From positions 1-64,000 of the forward strand of contig VZTJ01003244.1 of assembly GCA_013397795.1 (NCBI GenBank): DNA of 64,000 nt, given 5' to 3'. The notes under the pieces are model-generated. The model saw only the letters and a list, made by a program, of their open reading frames with translations. It had not been told where the DNA came from and searched no databases. The first letter of the stretch is position 1, and each line of letters opens with the position of its first letter. The position numbers and the translations under genes were made by a program. Source of the DNA: Orthonyx spaldingii. Taxonomy: Eukaryota; Chordata; Aves; Passeriformes; Orthonychidae. Below, one piece after another: positions 45,501 to 57,790 of this stretch.

Positions 45501-47891
45501 CGTTTGAAAATCAGCTGTGGAACTCCCTTATCAGGCAATGAAAAGGTAGTGATGGTTATACAGGTGTGTGTCTGTGTCCCTTTGATCTGCAAGTCACATT
45601 GTCAAACACATTTAAACTACAGAGCAGCTTCAGCACAAATGTTGTGCTCCCTCAGTGTGCCCGTGGTCTCTCTGTGATGCTCAGACAGGTGCCAAGCCAG
45701 AATGCCAGAGAAATCAGCACAGGAAAAACGGAGCCTGGAACAAAACGTCACAACACATAGAGAAAGTGAAGCTGAAGGGTGAATGACACTACTCAGTCCC
45801 TGCCAGGGGCTCTTATTTTTAAAACTTTGTGCTTGAACTGAAGGGCACATAACAGGAATTACTAAACCCCACTTTTCTTTAATGTAGGCCAGTACAGAGT
45901 AATGTATCTAAAGTAATTTCAAAGTGATAAAGAAGAAAGGAATGAGAACAGAGGTTGGTAGACAGGAGGCTGTGGAAATAAGTGTGTTCAAAGCAAAGCC
46001 TTCTTATCCAAATGAAGAGAAATGAGGAAGCAACAGCAAGGAGGGAAGTGCTGTGCTGTAACCAGATCTACTTTGACTCAGCTTATTTTCTCCATCACTG
46101 CAAAGGGGGAGCTGCACCATCAATCACAGTCAGAATGACTTTTTCCTGTTAAATACTCAACTTGTCAGGCAGGTAACTAAATGCAGAATATGCTTCAGCT
46201 GTGTATCTTAGGAAAGAATCCACGTGCTAGGCATCACTTTCACAATAAAACAATTAATTGCTCAGGTTCTCATGGCTTCAGATAAAGCTTTGAGGGCGAC
46301 TTCCCAGCAGCCATTCACTGAGCCCAAATGAGCTGAAACTTAGTGGAAAAGTGTGAACTTCGTGGGAAGGGGATTTGGTTGAAACAACTCATCTCCAATG
46401 ACCTCGAACTTCTCCCATTAGAATAAATTAATGCACTAATTAATAATGTGCAGAACAGTCCCCGAGCCAGTCTTTGCTGACTAACTTCCATGTAAAACTT
46501 TCTTCACGTCCTGGAATGAGAAGTGTGTCATTTTTTGCAGGCAGCAGGTGCCAGCTGTTGTGAAAGTCCTTTTCTGAGTGATTCATCTGTGCAGCTTGGA
46601 ACAGGAGCTCTGTGCTGATTGAAGCTGAAGTGGTGAGCTCAGAGAGGTGGGATTGTTCTGGGAGATCCCTCTGCAGGAAGTAGGAGGGAAAAGAAGGTGT
46701 TATAATGCAAATTTTCTTTAGAGTTTTGCAAATCCCTGCTACAGGGATTTTGCTTTTCAAGGGTTTCTCTTTCACTTGTAGCTCTATTTGTTAAATTCTA
46801 TGTCTTCAAGCCAGGATTTTTCTATGCAGCAAATCTCAGGCTGATTCTTGAATAATAAGAGGATTTCTTATTTCTTCCAGTGAAGATGCAGAACCAATAC
46901 AAAAGTTACAAACACGTTTTATATATTCAGTGACCAGTATTGTTTTAGGAAAAATTCCATGGTGGTGAGTTGTCCTTCTTTGATGACATTTGCAAGACTA
47001 TACATAATGTAGAAAATGCTGATATAGAATTTGGAACCTCTTCACAGGGACCTGAAACTCTCCTCTGCAAACTATAACTTCCAGGAACAAATTCAAACTA
47101 GACAGGATTTTCAAAAATAGCTTTTAATATTTCCAGTGAGATCATAATTTAATAATTCTTCCCCTCAGCACAGTGTACCTCTAAGTGCCTTATATAAAGG
47201 AGAAGCTCTGTTCTGTATAATGAAATAGACTATTTTGCCCTCATAATAACAGTGAAAACAACATCTAATATCTATTCAAAAGAATCTTCAGGTGTTTCTG
47301 GTATCCTGAAAATGTAAGGAAGAAAAAATTTTTACTCCATTCCAGATGTTCTTTAGGTGCACTAAAAAGCCACTTTCATTTGAGATATATTAAAAGCATC
47401 AAGATCATAATTCCTATAATATTTTTCTCCTAGTCTTTCAAGACTCTCATAAAATGTCTTACAGGGATTTTCATTTCCACATCCAAAAGTAAACTCACAC
47501 AAATAGATTCAATTATGTAAAGACTGACTTTCCAGCCAGTTCACTTCCTGCTTAGTGAGTGGAGAAAAGTGTGTAACGACTGAATTTTTTTTATTTTTAT
47601 GAAGTGTATCACCTTAAAAATAAAATATATACCATCAACAACTCTGCCTTCATTTCCAGTAATACCTCAAAATGGAGGTACTTGCCCTACTGGTCTTCAT
47701 ATTGTGTTTGCAGACATCTTAGAGTGGACATGGCACATAATTTATGGTTGATGGGGCCACAGTCAGTCTCATGAAATGAATATAGCTCCAATGCACATGC
47801 ATCTGTCTTCATCTAAGAATTGTTTGGTTTTAAGGTGCAGGATTTTATCTGCAACTTGTTCCTTCCTTCTCACCCTGATTTACTAAAAATA
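42536..47891. other. unique DNA, no supported gene
   Basis: Largest frames are 109-111 codons (44276-44605 plus, 46440-46775 minus), with no motif recognised. A perfect palindrome lies at 44766-44786. No transposon ends were seen. Confidence 0.5.
44766..44786. other. 21-bp perfect palindrome
   Basis: TGCTGAGTTT and AAACTCAGCA are exact reverse complements separated by one A. The TGCTGA...TCAGCA arms resemble a MARE/AP-1-type half-site arrangement, but the spacing is too long for a canonical site. Confidence 0.7.
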
Positions 47892-48466
47892 TGGGTATAG
47901 ACCTAATAGCAATACCCAACTCAGACGGGCAAGAGGAAGGTTCTTTATTTTGACGGCCGGGCTGCTGCGTGGAATAATTTCCAAAGCCGCAGAGCAAAAT
48001 CACAAAACATTACAAGGTATATATCCACAAAAGATTCAATACAAATGCATATTCATAACATTGACACCTCCCATTCCCTGCTTTGTATGGTAATTAAATG
48101 CATAGTCATTAAGCATGCGTAGTTAGCTTTTTAAAATGGATTGGGGGTCATATTTAGAGGAGGGGGTCGTCAAGGGAGGAAGGAATACTCGTCTTCCTCA
48201 CTGTGACCTCCTCACTCTGTGACCAAACACAATGAGTTTGACCTTAAATAATTTTTCAATCCCTCCCTCTATTCTTTTAAATGGATTTATAATTGAAAGA
48301 TTTGTACCTGTCTGTTCTCCTTTAGATCTCGTTAGGCCTATGCACAGCTGAACAAACAGAAACCAACAATCAATCCTTTAATTTCAAAACTTCATCATTC
48401 TTTAGTTATTGATTAATAGTTTTAATTAGTTGCAGCTGAGCTTGCTTCTTTACCTAGTTTCTAACA
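47892..48466 (-). mobile_element. solo LTR of an endogenous retrovirus, minus strand
   Basis: On the minus strand the element would start TGTTAGAAACTAGG (from 48466) and end CTATTAGGTCTATACCCA (47892), giving TG...CA. A TATATAT promoter box lies at 48018-48024 and an AATAAA signal at 47944-47949 on the minus strand, about 70 bp apart and in the right order. Flanking 5-mers AAATA (47887-47891) and AAATT (48467-48471) give a weak target duplication with one mismatch in AT-rich DNA. No internal retroviral sequence adjoins. The limits are less certain than those of the other two complete LTRs. Confidence 0.6.
48018..48024 (-). promoter_or_regulatory. LTR TATA box, minus strand
   Basis: TATATAT in GGTATATATCC (plus strand). 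On the minus strand it precedes the AATAAA signal at 47944-47949 by about 70 bp. Confidence 0.45.
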
Positions 48467-51400
48467 AAATTAACTCTTTAGCTAAAATTCCATGTTTCAA
48501 CCCTATTACGAGATATTCACGCTCTGAAGGGCGCTTGAGAGAGGGAACATCCAAAACTTCTGAACATCTTGTGTTGCCGGTGTATTTGTCAAACCTGGAA
48601 GTGAAAAACACTTCTTAAGAATGAACATGGAAAGTCATATCACAAGAATGTCTTCCCTCCCAACTTTTTGGGTTCAAAATGTAATTGCTTTTTTATTTGC
48701 AGGTGCCATTGATGTAGTGGACTGAACATTGTAACAAAAAGGAAAACATCAATTTTTGCTGTCACCAATGATTTTGAAACGGATGAAATGCATATCTGCC
48801 TTGTCTTCTCACTCCATCTCTTTAAATGGAGGAAGGATACAAGTAAAAGAGAAAGAATTAATTTAAAAATTCCTCTTTCTTTCAAAATCTACGTTATATA
48901 ATAGATCTGTTTTAAAACTGTGTGAAAGCAAGGGTATAAAACAAGGGCTCAAATGTCATCTTACTTACCAAACTAAACTAACTTTTGCAAAGAACTTTTA
49001 TTAGATGGGTTATATTAGAACCTGGACTTCCACATCCTCATGTGAGCCCAAATTCTGCCATACTTCACAAATTGTAACATTTTTATTACACACGGTGTAA
49101 TATTGGTGAAAATGAGATCTGAAGCTAATGCAGTACTGGAGATGAGAAATATGCAACCAGGACATCCAGAACACATTTTCATTGCAGAAAAGGGGTGAAA
49201 TTCTGCACCAAAGAAAATGGCAGCTAATTATTAATATCAATGCCATTTCTTTTCTACATATATAATCTGCCTGTTTCTTTAGTGATTAAAAATGCCCTAA
49301 TGACAATATAAGATTAGAGGTAATATTTAAAGACATTTTGGTTAACTTTTTTCCTTTTTGCATTCTTTTGACCATTTGAAGTGCTTTTTCTCTGCTTTTT
49401 CTCTCTCTCTTTTTTTTTTAATCTGAAATATTTGAATATAAAAAGCATAATGAAAATAATGATTCTGGATTTCTCTAACCCATATTTGTATTTCCCTGTT
49501 TGATGAAAAATTCTGTAACAAAGCACAGCATCAGAGAGATGAAAAAGGATTATTCAAAAGTCCAAACTTGGATTTTAAAGTTCCAGAATGTTCACACTGT
49601 AGAAACAATCAGTTTAATAATTTAAGTTAGGAAATTTAATATACTTTCCATTTCTGTATTTTCTAGAAGATATACCAAAGACAAAATAAAATGAAAAAGA
49701 AAAAAACCCCTCTCATTTAGAGGGTAAGAGAAGAAAAAAGGAAAAGAACAAGGGAATTTGTGCAGGAATAATTAATGAGAATGCCTAATAGTCTGTACCA
49801 ATCTAGCACAGTGTATTCATTTAGAGAGGCACAGGGTCAGCTTCATTTATATCTGGCTTGCAAAAATGGGTGGAGAATTACCCACAGAAACACAAGTTGA
49901 TGACATGAGAATGTTCAAGACTTGACTTATGACTGTAAAAAGTAGTTGCGATCTTATTTCAAAGTGTCTCATCTGTGACACTGATTATAAAACATTTCCA
50001 CAGGCAGCGTTGTATTTCCATTTTTAAACCCTTCGAAAGATTTTTCGGGCTCACGTTGATGCTCATCTTTTCTGATCACTCTGCTTTAGATTGCAATCAA
50101 GAAAAAAATGAAGATTTCCTTGTGAAAAAAGACCCTGTATAAGGTACACATGCAAAGGACAATAGCTCTTAAGAGAAATGAATGAGAATCAGACATCATT
50201 TGCTGAAGGAGGCTTTTAAAATCTCCACTTAGGACTGTCACCTTGACAAATTGTGTTCCAAGTTCAGAGATTTTTATGTAGTCAGGTCTCCTATAATGAG
50301 ACTTCCACAGCCGTTTTAAAGAACTAGAGTAAATTACTCACTTTTCCCCTTATGAAACACAGTTGGAAAATGGTAATGACTCTTTTGATATGGATTCCAT
50401 TAACTAAATTCTTATTTTGGTAAAAAAATTATTATTCCAATTGCTAATTATGTCTTTTTCAGCTTTTTTTTTGTGGCTATACTCACTGCACATATTTAGC
50501 TTCAATTTTCCTGTTGTAAGTGCCAAAGTTAATATTTCAGGATTACATTAACTGCAAGTGTTTCATATTTACATTAAAGGCACACCTTATGCACAATTTT
50601 AGCCTTTTTTGTTAGAATAGTACACACCCTCTGGGGAGCACTTAGCTGCTTCTTACTGACTGCTGCGTAATGAACCAGGTTTTTGACAACCTGGTTGGTG
50701 ACCTATTAGGAAATTTCTTTACCTTGATTTTGATGGTAACCAAAACTGATATTTTGTTTCCTTCTCTGCTTCAGGGTATTTCTTTTAACGCATTTAATAC
50801 AGTTGAGGGAAGTCAGGAGATCAATTGTTTGAAGAACCTTGGTTATTACAAAGATGAATGAAAGTGTGGGATTGTTGTGTAAAGTTCATAATTTATAAAA
50901 CATGTATTTGTGTGTATTTAATAAAATTTATATGTTAGAAGAAGCTTTTATGATCTTCACAGACTTTGAAGGACGTGCTTGGCACTGCCTGAGATAAGGA
51001 TTAAGGTGGCCTAGGTCTTATTACACAGAATTTACGTGAGTTAAACAGCAGTTTCCTGGGAGCTGAAGCAATCAACAAAAAAGCTGGATAAGAAACACTC
51101 TGCTACTGCTGGGGGAATAAAGGGAGATCTGTGGTGGTTTTTCCCTCTGGATTCAGGTCCAAGGCTGACAATATCCTATTAAAAACCACTGCACCTGCTT
51201 TGGCACTGGGAATCAGCATCACTTGCGTACACAGGAGAGGGAGGTATGTTATAATATCCATTTATTTTAGATGATGATGATGATGTAGTTGCAATATATT
51301 CAAAAATTTATTTTTAAAAGACAAAATTGCTGACTTCTGAAAACAGTGATTTTGAAATTTTCCCCTGTATGTGCTGTTTCTGAGCCAGGCGCGGCACCAC

Positions 51401-51519
51401 GCTACCTTCTACCAGAAGGGAAAAATCACCAGTTACACAACAAAGAATGTAGCAGGAAAAAGAGCATTAAGTCTGTGTTAATTTTTGTCAGAAGGATGAA
51501 TTAACCAAAGGCCTCCTGG
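48467..51519. other. unique AT-rich DNA, no supported gene
   Basis: Contents are a CT/T tract at about 49385-49423, and a short ATG trinucleotide run at 51270-51286. No recognisable gene or transposon. Confidence 0.5.
51270..51286. repeat. (GAT)5 microsatellite
   Basis: Five perfect GAT units followed by GTAG. Confidence 0.9.
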
Positions 51520-51581
51520 CCAGTAGCATTGGACTTTATCATCTTGGAGGTCTTTTCCAGCCTTAATGATTCTGTGATTTC
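51520..51581 (+). mobile_element. CR1 3' terminal fragment
   Basis: GCATTGGACTTTATCATCTTGGAGGTCTTTTCCAGCCTTAATGATTCTGTGATTTC is a CR1 tail with one intact terminal repeat. Confidence 0.88.
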
Positions 51582-54500
51582 TTTGCCTTCTCCTCACATC
51601 TCTTTATTAAATACACTGTTCTTCCTTTCCTAAGCACCTTCACTGCAGCTTCCAACTAATCACTTACATAAACTTCTTCACTTCCTTGTCTCCTGCTTCA
51701 CATGTAAAACACATCTTGAGAAAAATTGCCTTCAGACCCTCTTTAATCTTTTTATAAGTGGTACCATGAGGACGGACATGTCATCACATGAGTTACAGGA
51801 AGAGGGGTGCCACTAAACTTAATACAATAATGTGTTGAAATGAAACTTCAGTATGTTGCTCTCTTACAACTTATCCCATGTAACTTTTCAGCAGAATTTT
51901 TTTGTAGCCATACACTACTTCCATGCTTTTTTTTCCCAAATGTCATACCCCTGTTATAATTTCAGTGGTTCTATTAAATTGCTTTGGCTTAGCAACCAAC
52001 CTGAAATATGAAAAGTAGAGTCAGAAAATATAACTTTATGTGATTTGATAGCTCATTAAAAGTTAACATAATTTGCAACTATAAAAGTAAGGACCATTCA
52101 GGAAAAACATTTTTAAGGAACCATACAAGGAAAGAACAGAGCTGGAGTTGCTGAAGGAGAGATTTTTTTTGTCCCACAGTGGTGTAATTCAAGATTTATA
52201 CAAAATTCAGTTAAAAACATGGTTAAAAATCACTATGATAAGTTATGAATATTTATGTACTCAAGAAAAAACACAAATCAAGTATATTTATGAAAACAAT
52301 GAGCTGAATAATTGTAATTCCTTCCAAAATAAATAAGTGCATTGTCTCTTTCTTAAAAAGGAAAAAAAAAACAAAGATGGAAAAGGGAGAAACCCTAGAG
52401 TGACTAGTTCCTATGAAAGCATCTGACAAAAACACTTTCTAAAATAATGGGACACTACATGGGACATAAATAATACTTGACCCAGAAAACTGTGGTGAGC
52501 GAGATTATGAGTAAACCCCTGCACTGAGTTTTCCCTTTGACTGTTCTGAGAGCAGAAATTGTTACTTACTTTGTATTTCTGACTGCATTATTAGTGGAAT
52601 AAACATATTTTCTCAAGCTTTCCTAAGTGTTCAGGTAGTCTTCGTTTCTTATTTTCTTCTCTCAGTTGAAAAGCACACCAGCACCTCCACACACCTTTAA
52701 CTGGACTGTATTTAGTTTTTGTAAATGATCCTGCAAACCATAATAGCAACAATGTTTCTAGTGACCAACTGTAGAACTGAGATACACCAACTGTATTGGC
52801 AATGTAGTACATTCAAGTAATCCAAAAAGCTAGGACACTTAGCTCAAACTGTGATAACAATATTGAAGATTTCCCAGAATTGAGAAAATGTAGTTAAAAA
52901 GTAGTTAAAGTAGTGACTAAAGCCATTGTGAATAGTGTTTGTCAAGTGTAGAAGCACATCAGTGTTAGTTTGTGCATTTTAAAGGAACAGCCACACATTA
53001 AAAGAAAGATCCAACAGTGCAGCATGGCTTTAATAACCCTACAAGACTTTAATAACCCAACAGAGAGATATGGAATCAGTACCTCTGCCCTGTGAGAAAC
53101 TCATTCCACAGTGCTGCCAATTAAACCTCTGACCAAACCAGCCCTTTAGGAGAACTTTTGTTCTTTGGTGTAGTCTCAAGATCAGTTTCCTTCTAGAAAA
53201 ATAACTGGAAAAATGAACAAACATTAAGGGCATCCAAACCAAATCCCAAAGCACCACTCTGGGGAGTTCTCAGCATATTCCTCCTCTCCAGAGAGTATTC
53301 AAAGAAATTCTGGTCCCAGGTATCTCCAGATGCTGCACATAGCTGGCAACTCTGGGCTGACTTGGAAAGTTTATGCCTAATCTTGCCTGACATTAACATT
53401 TTTACATCTCCTGAGTTGCTAGAAAAACAAGATTACACTGAACATTTGTTACCTGGAGTCAATGAGGATATTACTTGGTCACACAAGGGCAAATCCTCTC
53501 ATTTCAATGCTAACAAGGAAATGGATTAAGGTCTTTATCTTCACAGAGTGAAACACAAATATTTAATTCTGGTTTTCATGTTATCCTCTCACATGCGTGG
53601 CTTTCTGAGATCAGTCACCACGATAAAAATAAAAAGGATGTACTCAAGAATGGGAATAAATATTCAGGTTGCTTCATGAATATGGACATCAGTGGCAAGA
53701 AGTAGACATCAAAAGCCTCACAAGATTTTCTGTCTTTAATAATTTAATTCTACAGCAAAGTCAGTCAGTGGTTGGAAAACAGCAGGTTCAAATGCTGTAG
53801 ACTGAGCAAAGGAAAAATGTCTGCTACTATTTTGCTTGACACCAAACACAAATTTTGCAGTGGAAATCAAGTTTACAGATGGTTTTACACGTTTACAGGG
53901 TTTCCATGAGAAGAGGAGTCCCAACTTTCCACACGGATAGATTTTTCTAAATATTCTTCAATATTTCAATAAATCTTTAGGTGCTACAAAACTTTCCTGT
54001 ATATGATCTTCATTTATTGACTTTTCCTTTAAGTCAGAAAGTTGACTTTGCAAAAAATATAGAAGCCTACAGTAACTGATGATACCTAAGACAGAGGTAA
54101 AATGTCACATCAGTTATAAATGGCCAACTGGTGTGCTGTGCGAAGCAGTGACAACGTGTGCCAAGTGTATCTGCTGGACATTCTCAGTTTGAGAACACTG
54201 TCTAATCTGGAAATGCTAATTCCTGTGTTTGTGTATTAAAGACCATTCTCTCTCACATAGTAAAAGGAAGTCCAGCTCTACAACATCCATAGAAAAGGTA
54301 AAAAATAACCTTGAGACCTGTTCAGTTAATACTGAGGACTTCAGAATGAAGAAGTTAATTATGTTCTGAAAAGTGCTACTTCCATGTGGGACGTAAAAAA
54401 GGAACAGAAGGAAACAGATTATGAAGGCATCACTAGAACTCTCTTATGAATTACAGTAGAATTTTAACTACGGTAAAAATTCAATTGATACAAGTAAGAA

Positions 54501-54584
54501 TTGGTCAAAATACCCATAAATTTAGAATTCTTTCTGTTTCCTAACCTGAGAGACAACATGACAATTCAAGAAACCAGCAAGATC
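51582..54584. other. unique AT-rich DNA, nothing recognised
   Basis: No repeat family and no convincing coding frame. The largest frames are about 70 codons. Confidence 0.5.
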
Positions 54585-54640
54585 TTTGCCCAGAGAAGTT
54601 GTGGCTGCATCAACCCTGGAAGTGTTCAATTTAAATCTTA
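54585..54640 (+). mobile_element. tiny CR1 fragment
   Basis: TTTGCCCAGAGAAGTTGTGGCTGCATCAACCCTGGAAGTGTTCAA corresponds to the CR1 3' ORF2 zone. The 3' end is missing and the copy is only about 50 bp long. Confidence 0.75.
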
Positions 54641-56532
54641 TTTAAATCGATAAATTATATTGATTGCAATGATAGACAGTATGAAATGTAGCATGGGATT
54701 TCCCAGGTAAGCATTTGCCCTCAACTATATCAGATGAAAGATACTGTAAACCAAGTGCTGAATGAGTACAGCAACTTCACTGTAATATTAATTGCAGGTA
54801 CAGATAACCACAGATGAAGTGCTGCTACCATATTAATTAGATAGATAATCATGATCTCCAACAAGACTTTCAGGTATGGAAATATAAACTTGGACTCGGA
54901 AATAACTGTGAAAAAGCAATTTCCCTCTTTTATGATTATTTCCAATTCTGTACCTACTGTGGCCACATTTCGTAATTTTGCTGTCATTTGCAGTGGTTTT
55001 TGTAATTTGTTACAGCTATCCCACAGATTAGTCCATCACCCCATATGATATTTTTAGTGCACACAGAACTATGGTAGCTAAGCAACAAAAAAATTGAGGA
55101 AGTTGAGGACTGGATGTTGTCTCAAAATGACCATAATCTGTACTTAACGGGTGTTTGAAATGGACCCTGCTCATTAAATTGAACCAGATTTCCTCTGGGT
55201 GACAAAAGTGTCCTCATGCAGCTGGTGGGCTTGTGTTAAAAATGTTGCAGCTTTATCTTTCGGAAGTGGAGCTAAATGTTCTTTCCACACCGTGCCTGTC
55301 CCTCTGCACAGTCTCTGGTTCACTTTCACCTCCCTGGGAGATGAAGCTTCCACGGAGGGGATGATGTAGGGCACCCTGGGTCTCAAGCCTTGCATTCCAC
55401 CCTGAGGGAGCTGCCTCCAGCAAACAGTAAATTAAATATTAAAGAACTGTTTTTAGCAATGATGATCATCAATCTCTAGTAATAGAAAAAGTGATCTTGC
55501 ATTATCTCAGCCAGTGGAACTTATTATAACAAATTATGTAAATATGTCAGGGTTAAGTCCTGCTTAAGAGGAAGAAAAAGGGCTTAAATCTCTTTCAGCC
55601 CTAAATATCTAGCAATAGCGTGTAAATCTAGACTGAATTTTTATATTAATCTTAAAGCTTGATCTGAATCAAGTACTTAGAATTATATATTTTACTTATT
55701 TGAAAGATTGGACTTATTTTTTTTTTCCATGCCATAAAAAAAATACTTTTTCTACAAACTAACCATCAGGCTGTTTTGGAGAGTTTATAAGAACTCTGTC
55801 TCTAGGTACAAATTACAAATACAAATAATTCAGATTTTTTGGGAGAAATCTATATGAAATTCATGACCAAAGACTGAAAATCCTGGCTAAAGATAACCAT
55901 GCTGCTTGTAGTCCATATGCCAACTATACCATCAGTTTATGCATTACACTTTCACCCTGGATGGCAAATAATCTCATGTTTATGAGATTTGCTGGTCATG
56001 AAACTGCCTTAAAAGCATTTTCCATTTTCTTCAATTTTAGCTACTTCTGACATCCACTAAAATCCCTATTAATTTTGTTATTGACAGAAATATTGCCTAT
56101 AATTTATTTGATAGAAAAATAATGAAAAAATCTTTTTATTCCTTATTCTATATGTGTACATTTAAAGACCAGCAATATTTATTTATAGCTTGACAAAGAA
56201 GAGTACTTAGCAAAGTAGATGTGGATTACTAGAAAATGACACTATATAATGTAACAGGAGCTTTCAGATAATAGTTGTTGTCAGATGCTTTTCTACTTTG
56301 GCCACTCATAAAAAGTATCTTTTAGAGAACTGAGAAATTCTTGAGCTGTATTATCTATTCCTGTTTTTTTAAAACACAATCAAAATGTCTCAAAAATTGT
56401 TGAAGGCTTCACTTTCAATAATTCTCTATTACCATGCCAAGCTAATACACATTTTAATTTTTATTTTATCACTGAGGTGTTTTTTCATTTCAATCACATA
56501 TTTAACCACTACCTATATGAGACTGGTTAACT
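54641..56532. other. unique AT-rich DNA, nothing recognised
   Basis: No repeat or coding family seen. A poly-T tract lies at about 55718-55726. Confidence 0.5.
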
Positions 56533-56695
56533 GACTTTAGGTTGGATATCAGGAAAGGTTCTTCCCCCAGAGGGTGCTGGGCACTGCCCAGGCTCCCCAG
56601 GGAATTGTCCCGACCCCGAGGCTGCCAGAGCTCCAGGAGTGTTTGGGCACCGCTGCCAGGGATGCACAGGGGGGGATTGCTGGGGAGTCTGTGCA
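56533..56695 (+). mobile_element. CR1 copy, part 1, split by an LTR
   Basis: GGTTGGATATCAGGAAAGGTTC, CCAGAGGGTGCTGGGCACTGCCCAGGCTCCCCAGGGAATTG and 'GAGGCTGCCAGAGCTCCAGGAG' match the CR1 subfamily also seen at 41733-42420. The copy is broken after GAGTCTGTGCA (56695) and continues at 56951. Confidence 0.88.
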
Positions 56696-56950
56696 TGTGA
56701 CAGCACAGATTCTTTCCCATGGGAATTTTTCCCTTCTTCTACTAAAATTTACTAAGTATCAGATAAGTTCCATGTTACTGAGAGTGGCTTTTGGAAACTG
56801 GACCAAATCAGTCCTGGGGGGTGGATGATTGTTAGCCATCTGAATAGCCCTCTTGCGTGTATATAAATCTGTTACTAATTAAATACATTCATTCGGCATT
56901 CTCTCAAGATTTGTGTGTCCCTTCGCTCTGCTATCGGTTCAACAGCTACA
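56696..56950 (+). mobile_element. short solo LTR (255 bp) nested in CR1
   Basis: The insert starts TGTGACAGCACAG and ends GGTTCAACAGCTACA, and is flanked on both sides by TGTGCA (56690-56695 and 56951-56956), a perfect 6-bp target duplication. Removing it and one duplication restores the CR1 reading GAGTCTGTGCAGGGACAGGAGCTGG. A TATATAAA box (56860-56867) is followed by ATTAAA (56878-56883), a compact U3-R layout. The 6-bp duplication and short length fit class II (ERVK, alpha/beta-like) avian LTRs. No internal retroviral sequence remains. Confidence 0.88.
56860..56867 (+). promoter_or_regulatory. LTR TATA box
   Basis: TATATAAA in GCGTGTATATAAATC, about 90 bp from the LTR end, with an ATTAAA polyadenylation-like signal shortly downstream. 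Confidence 0.6.
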
Positions 56951-57027
56951 TGTGCAGGGACAGGAGCTGGACTGGATGGTCCCTGTGCATCCCTTCCAGC
57001 TCAGGATATTCTGTGATTGTCATTCTT
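56951..57027 (+). mobile_element. CR1 copy, part 2 (3' end)
   Basis: TGTGCAGGGACAGGAGCTGGACTGGATGGTCCC and 'CCCTTCCAGCTCAGGATATTCTGTGATTGTCATTC' form the 3' end of the CR1 that began at 56533, ending in degenerate terminal repeats. Confidence 0.88.
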
Positions 57028-57713
57028 GCTGTCCAAAGCCACTGCAGGTGTTTGTTACAGACCCCTTAGAAGAGCACTCAGGCTTTGTGAGGTGTTGATC
57101 AAAACAATCATGATCAATTATAAGAGTTACTATGGGAAGGAAAAAGGAGATAGCAAACATAATACCCCTTCAGCTACTGGGGGCTCCAGCTGTGCAACAC
57201 CCAAGGCACCCGTGGCAGGACAGGCATTCAGTGCAGATCCTGCTCGTGCTTAGAGCTATGGACATCGTGGGCTCTAGGGCTCATATCCAAGAGTTTCTTT
57301 GTGGTAGACAGTGCTGTGAATTTCCCACCTCAAGTCAAAGGCAGTTGCTGTGAAGTCAACCTGGCGCAGGGCAGGGTGAGCCGGCCGTGTCCTGAGCCGG
57401 GGGGACGGATGGGCTGCAGCTCGGCTGAACTGTTCTGAGCACTGCAGGTTCCCTGGTGCACAAAGGGCCGTCACAAAGGGACCAGTACAGCTGCAAACAT
57501 CATCTGAAGGTCCAGCAGCCACAGCAGAGGATGTGTAAAATACCATCACAGAGCCCAAACTGAAAACCTGAGAGAGGTTTTCAGAGCAGACTCTGATAAG
57601 GGCGTTGGGGGAACTCAGCTTTGCCATTCAGAGAGGCTGTTTCTCCATCTAGTGCTACAAAATCAGATTCTTTAATACAGAATAACAAGAGTACACCATA
57701 AATAAGATAGACT

Positions 57714-57790
57714 TTAAAAAAACCCCCACCAAAACCAATCAATGAAAAAAAAAGCAAACAAAACTAAAACAAAACAAACAAACCCCAAAC
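57714..57790. repeat. A-rich low-complexity tract
   Basis: Runs of A mixed with CAAA and CCCC (AAAACAAAACAAACAAACCCC). It may be the degenerate tail of a retroposon. No source element was recognised. Confidence 0.7.

Noticed and set aside
53030..53062. Repeated CTTTAATAACCC
   Set aside because: It is a short imperfect duplication with no further structure.
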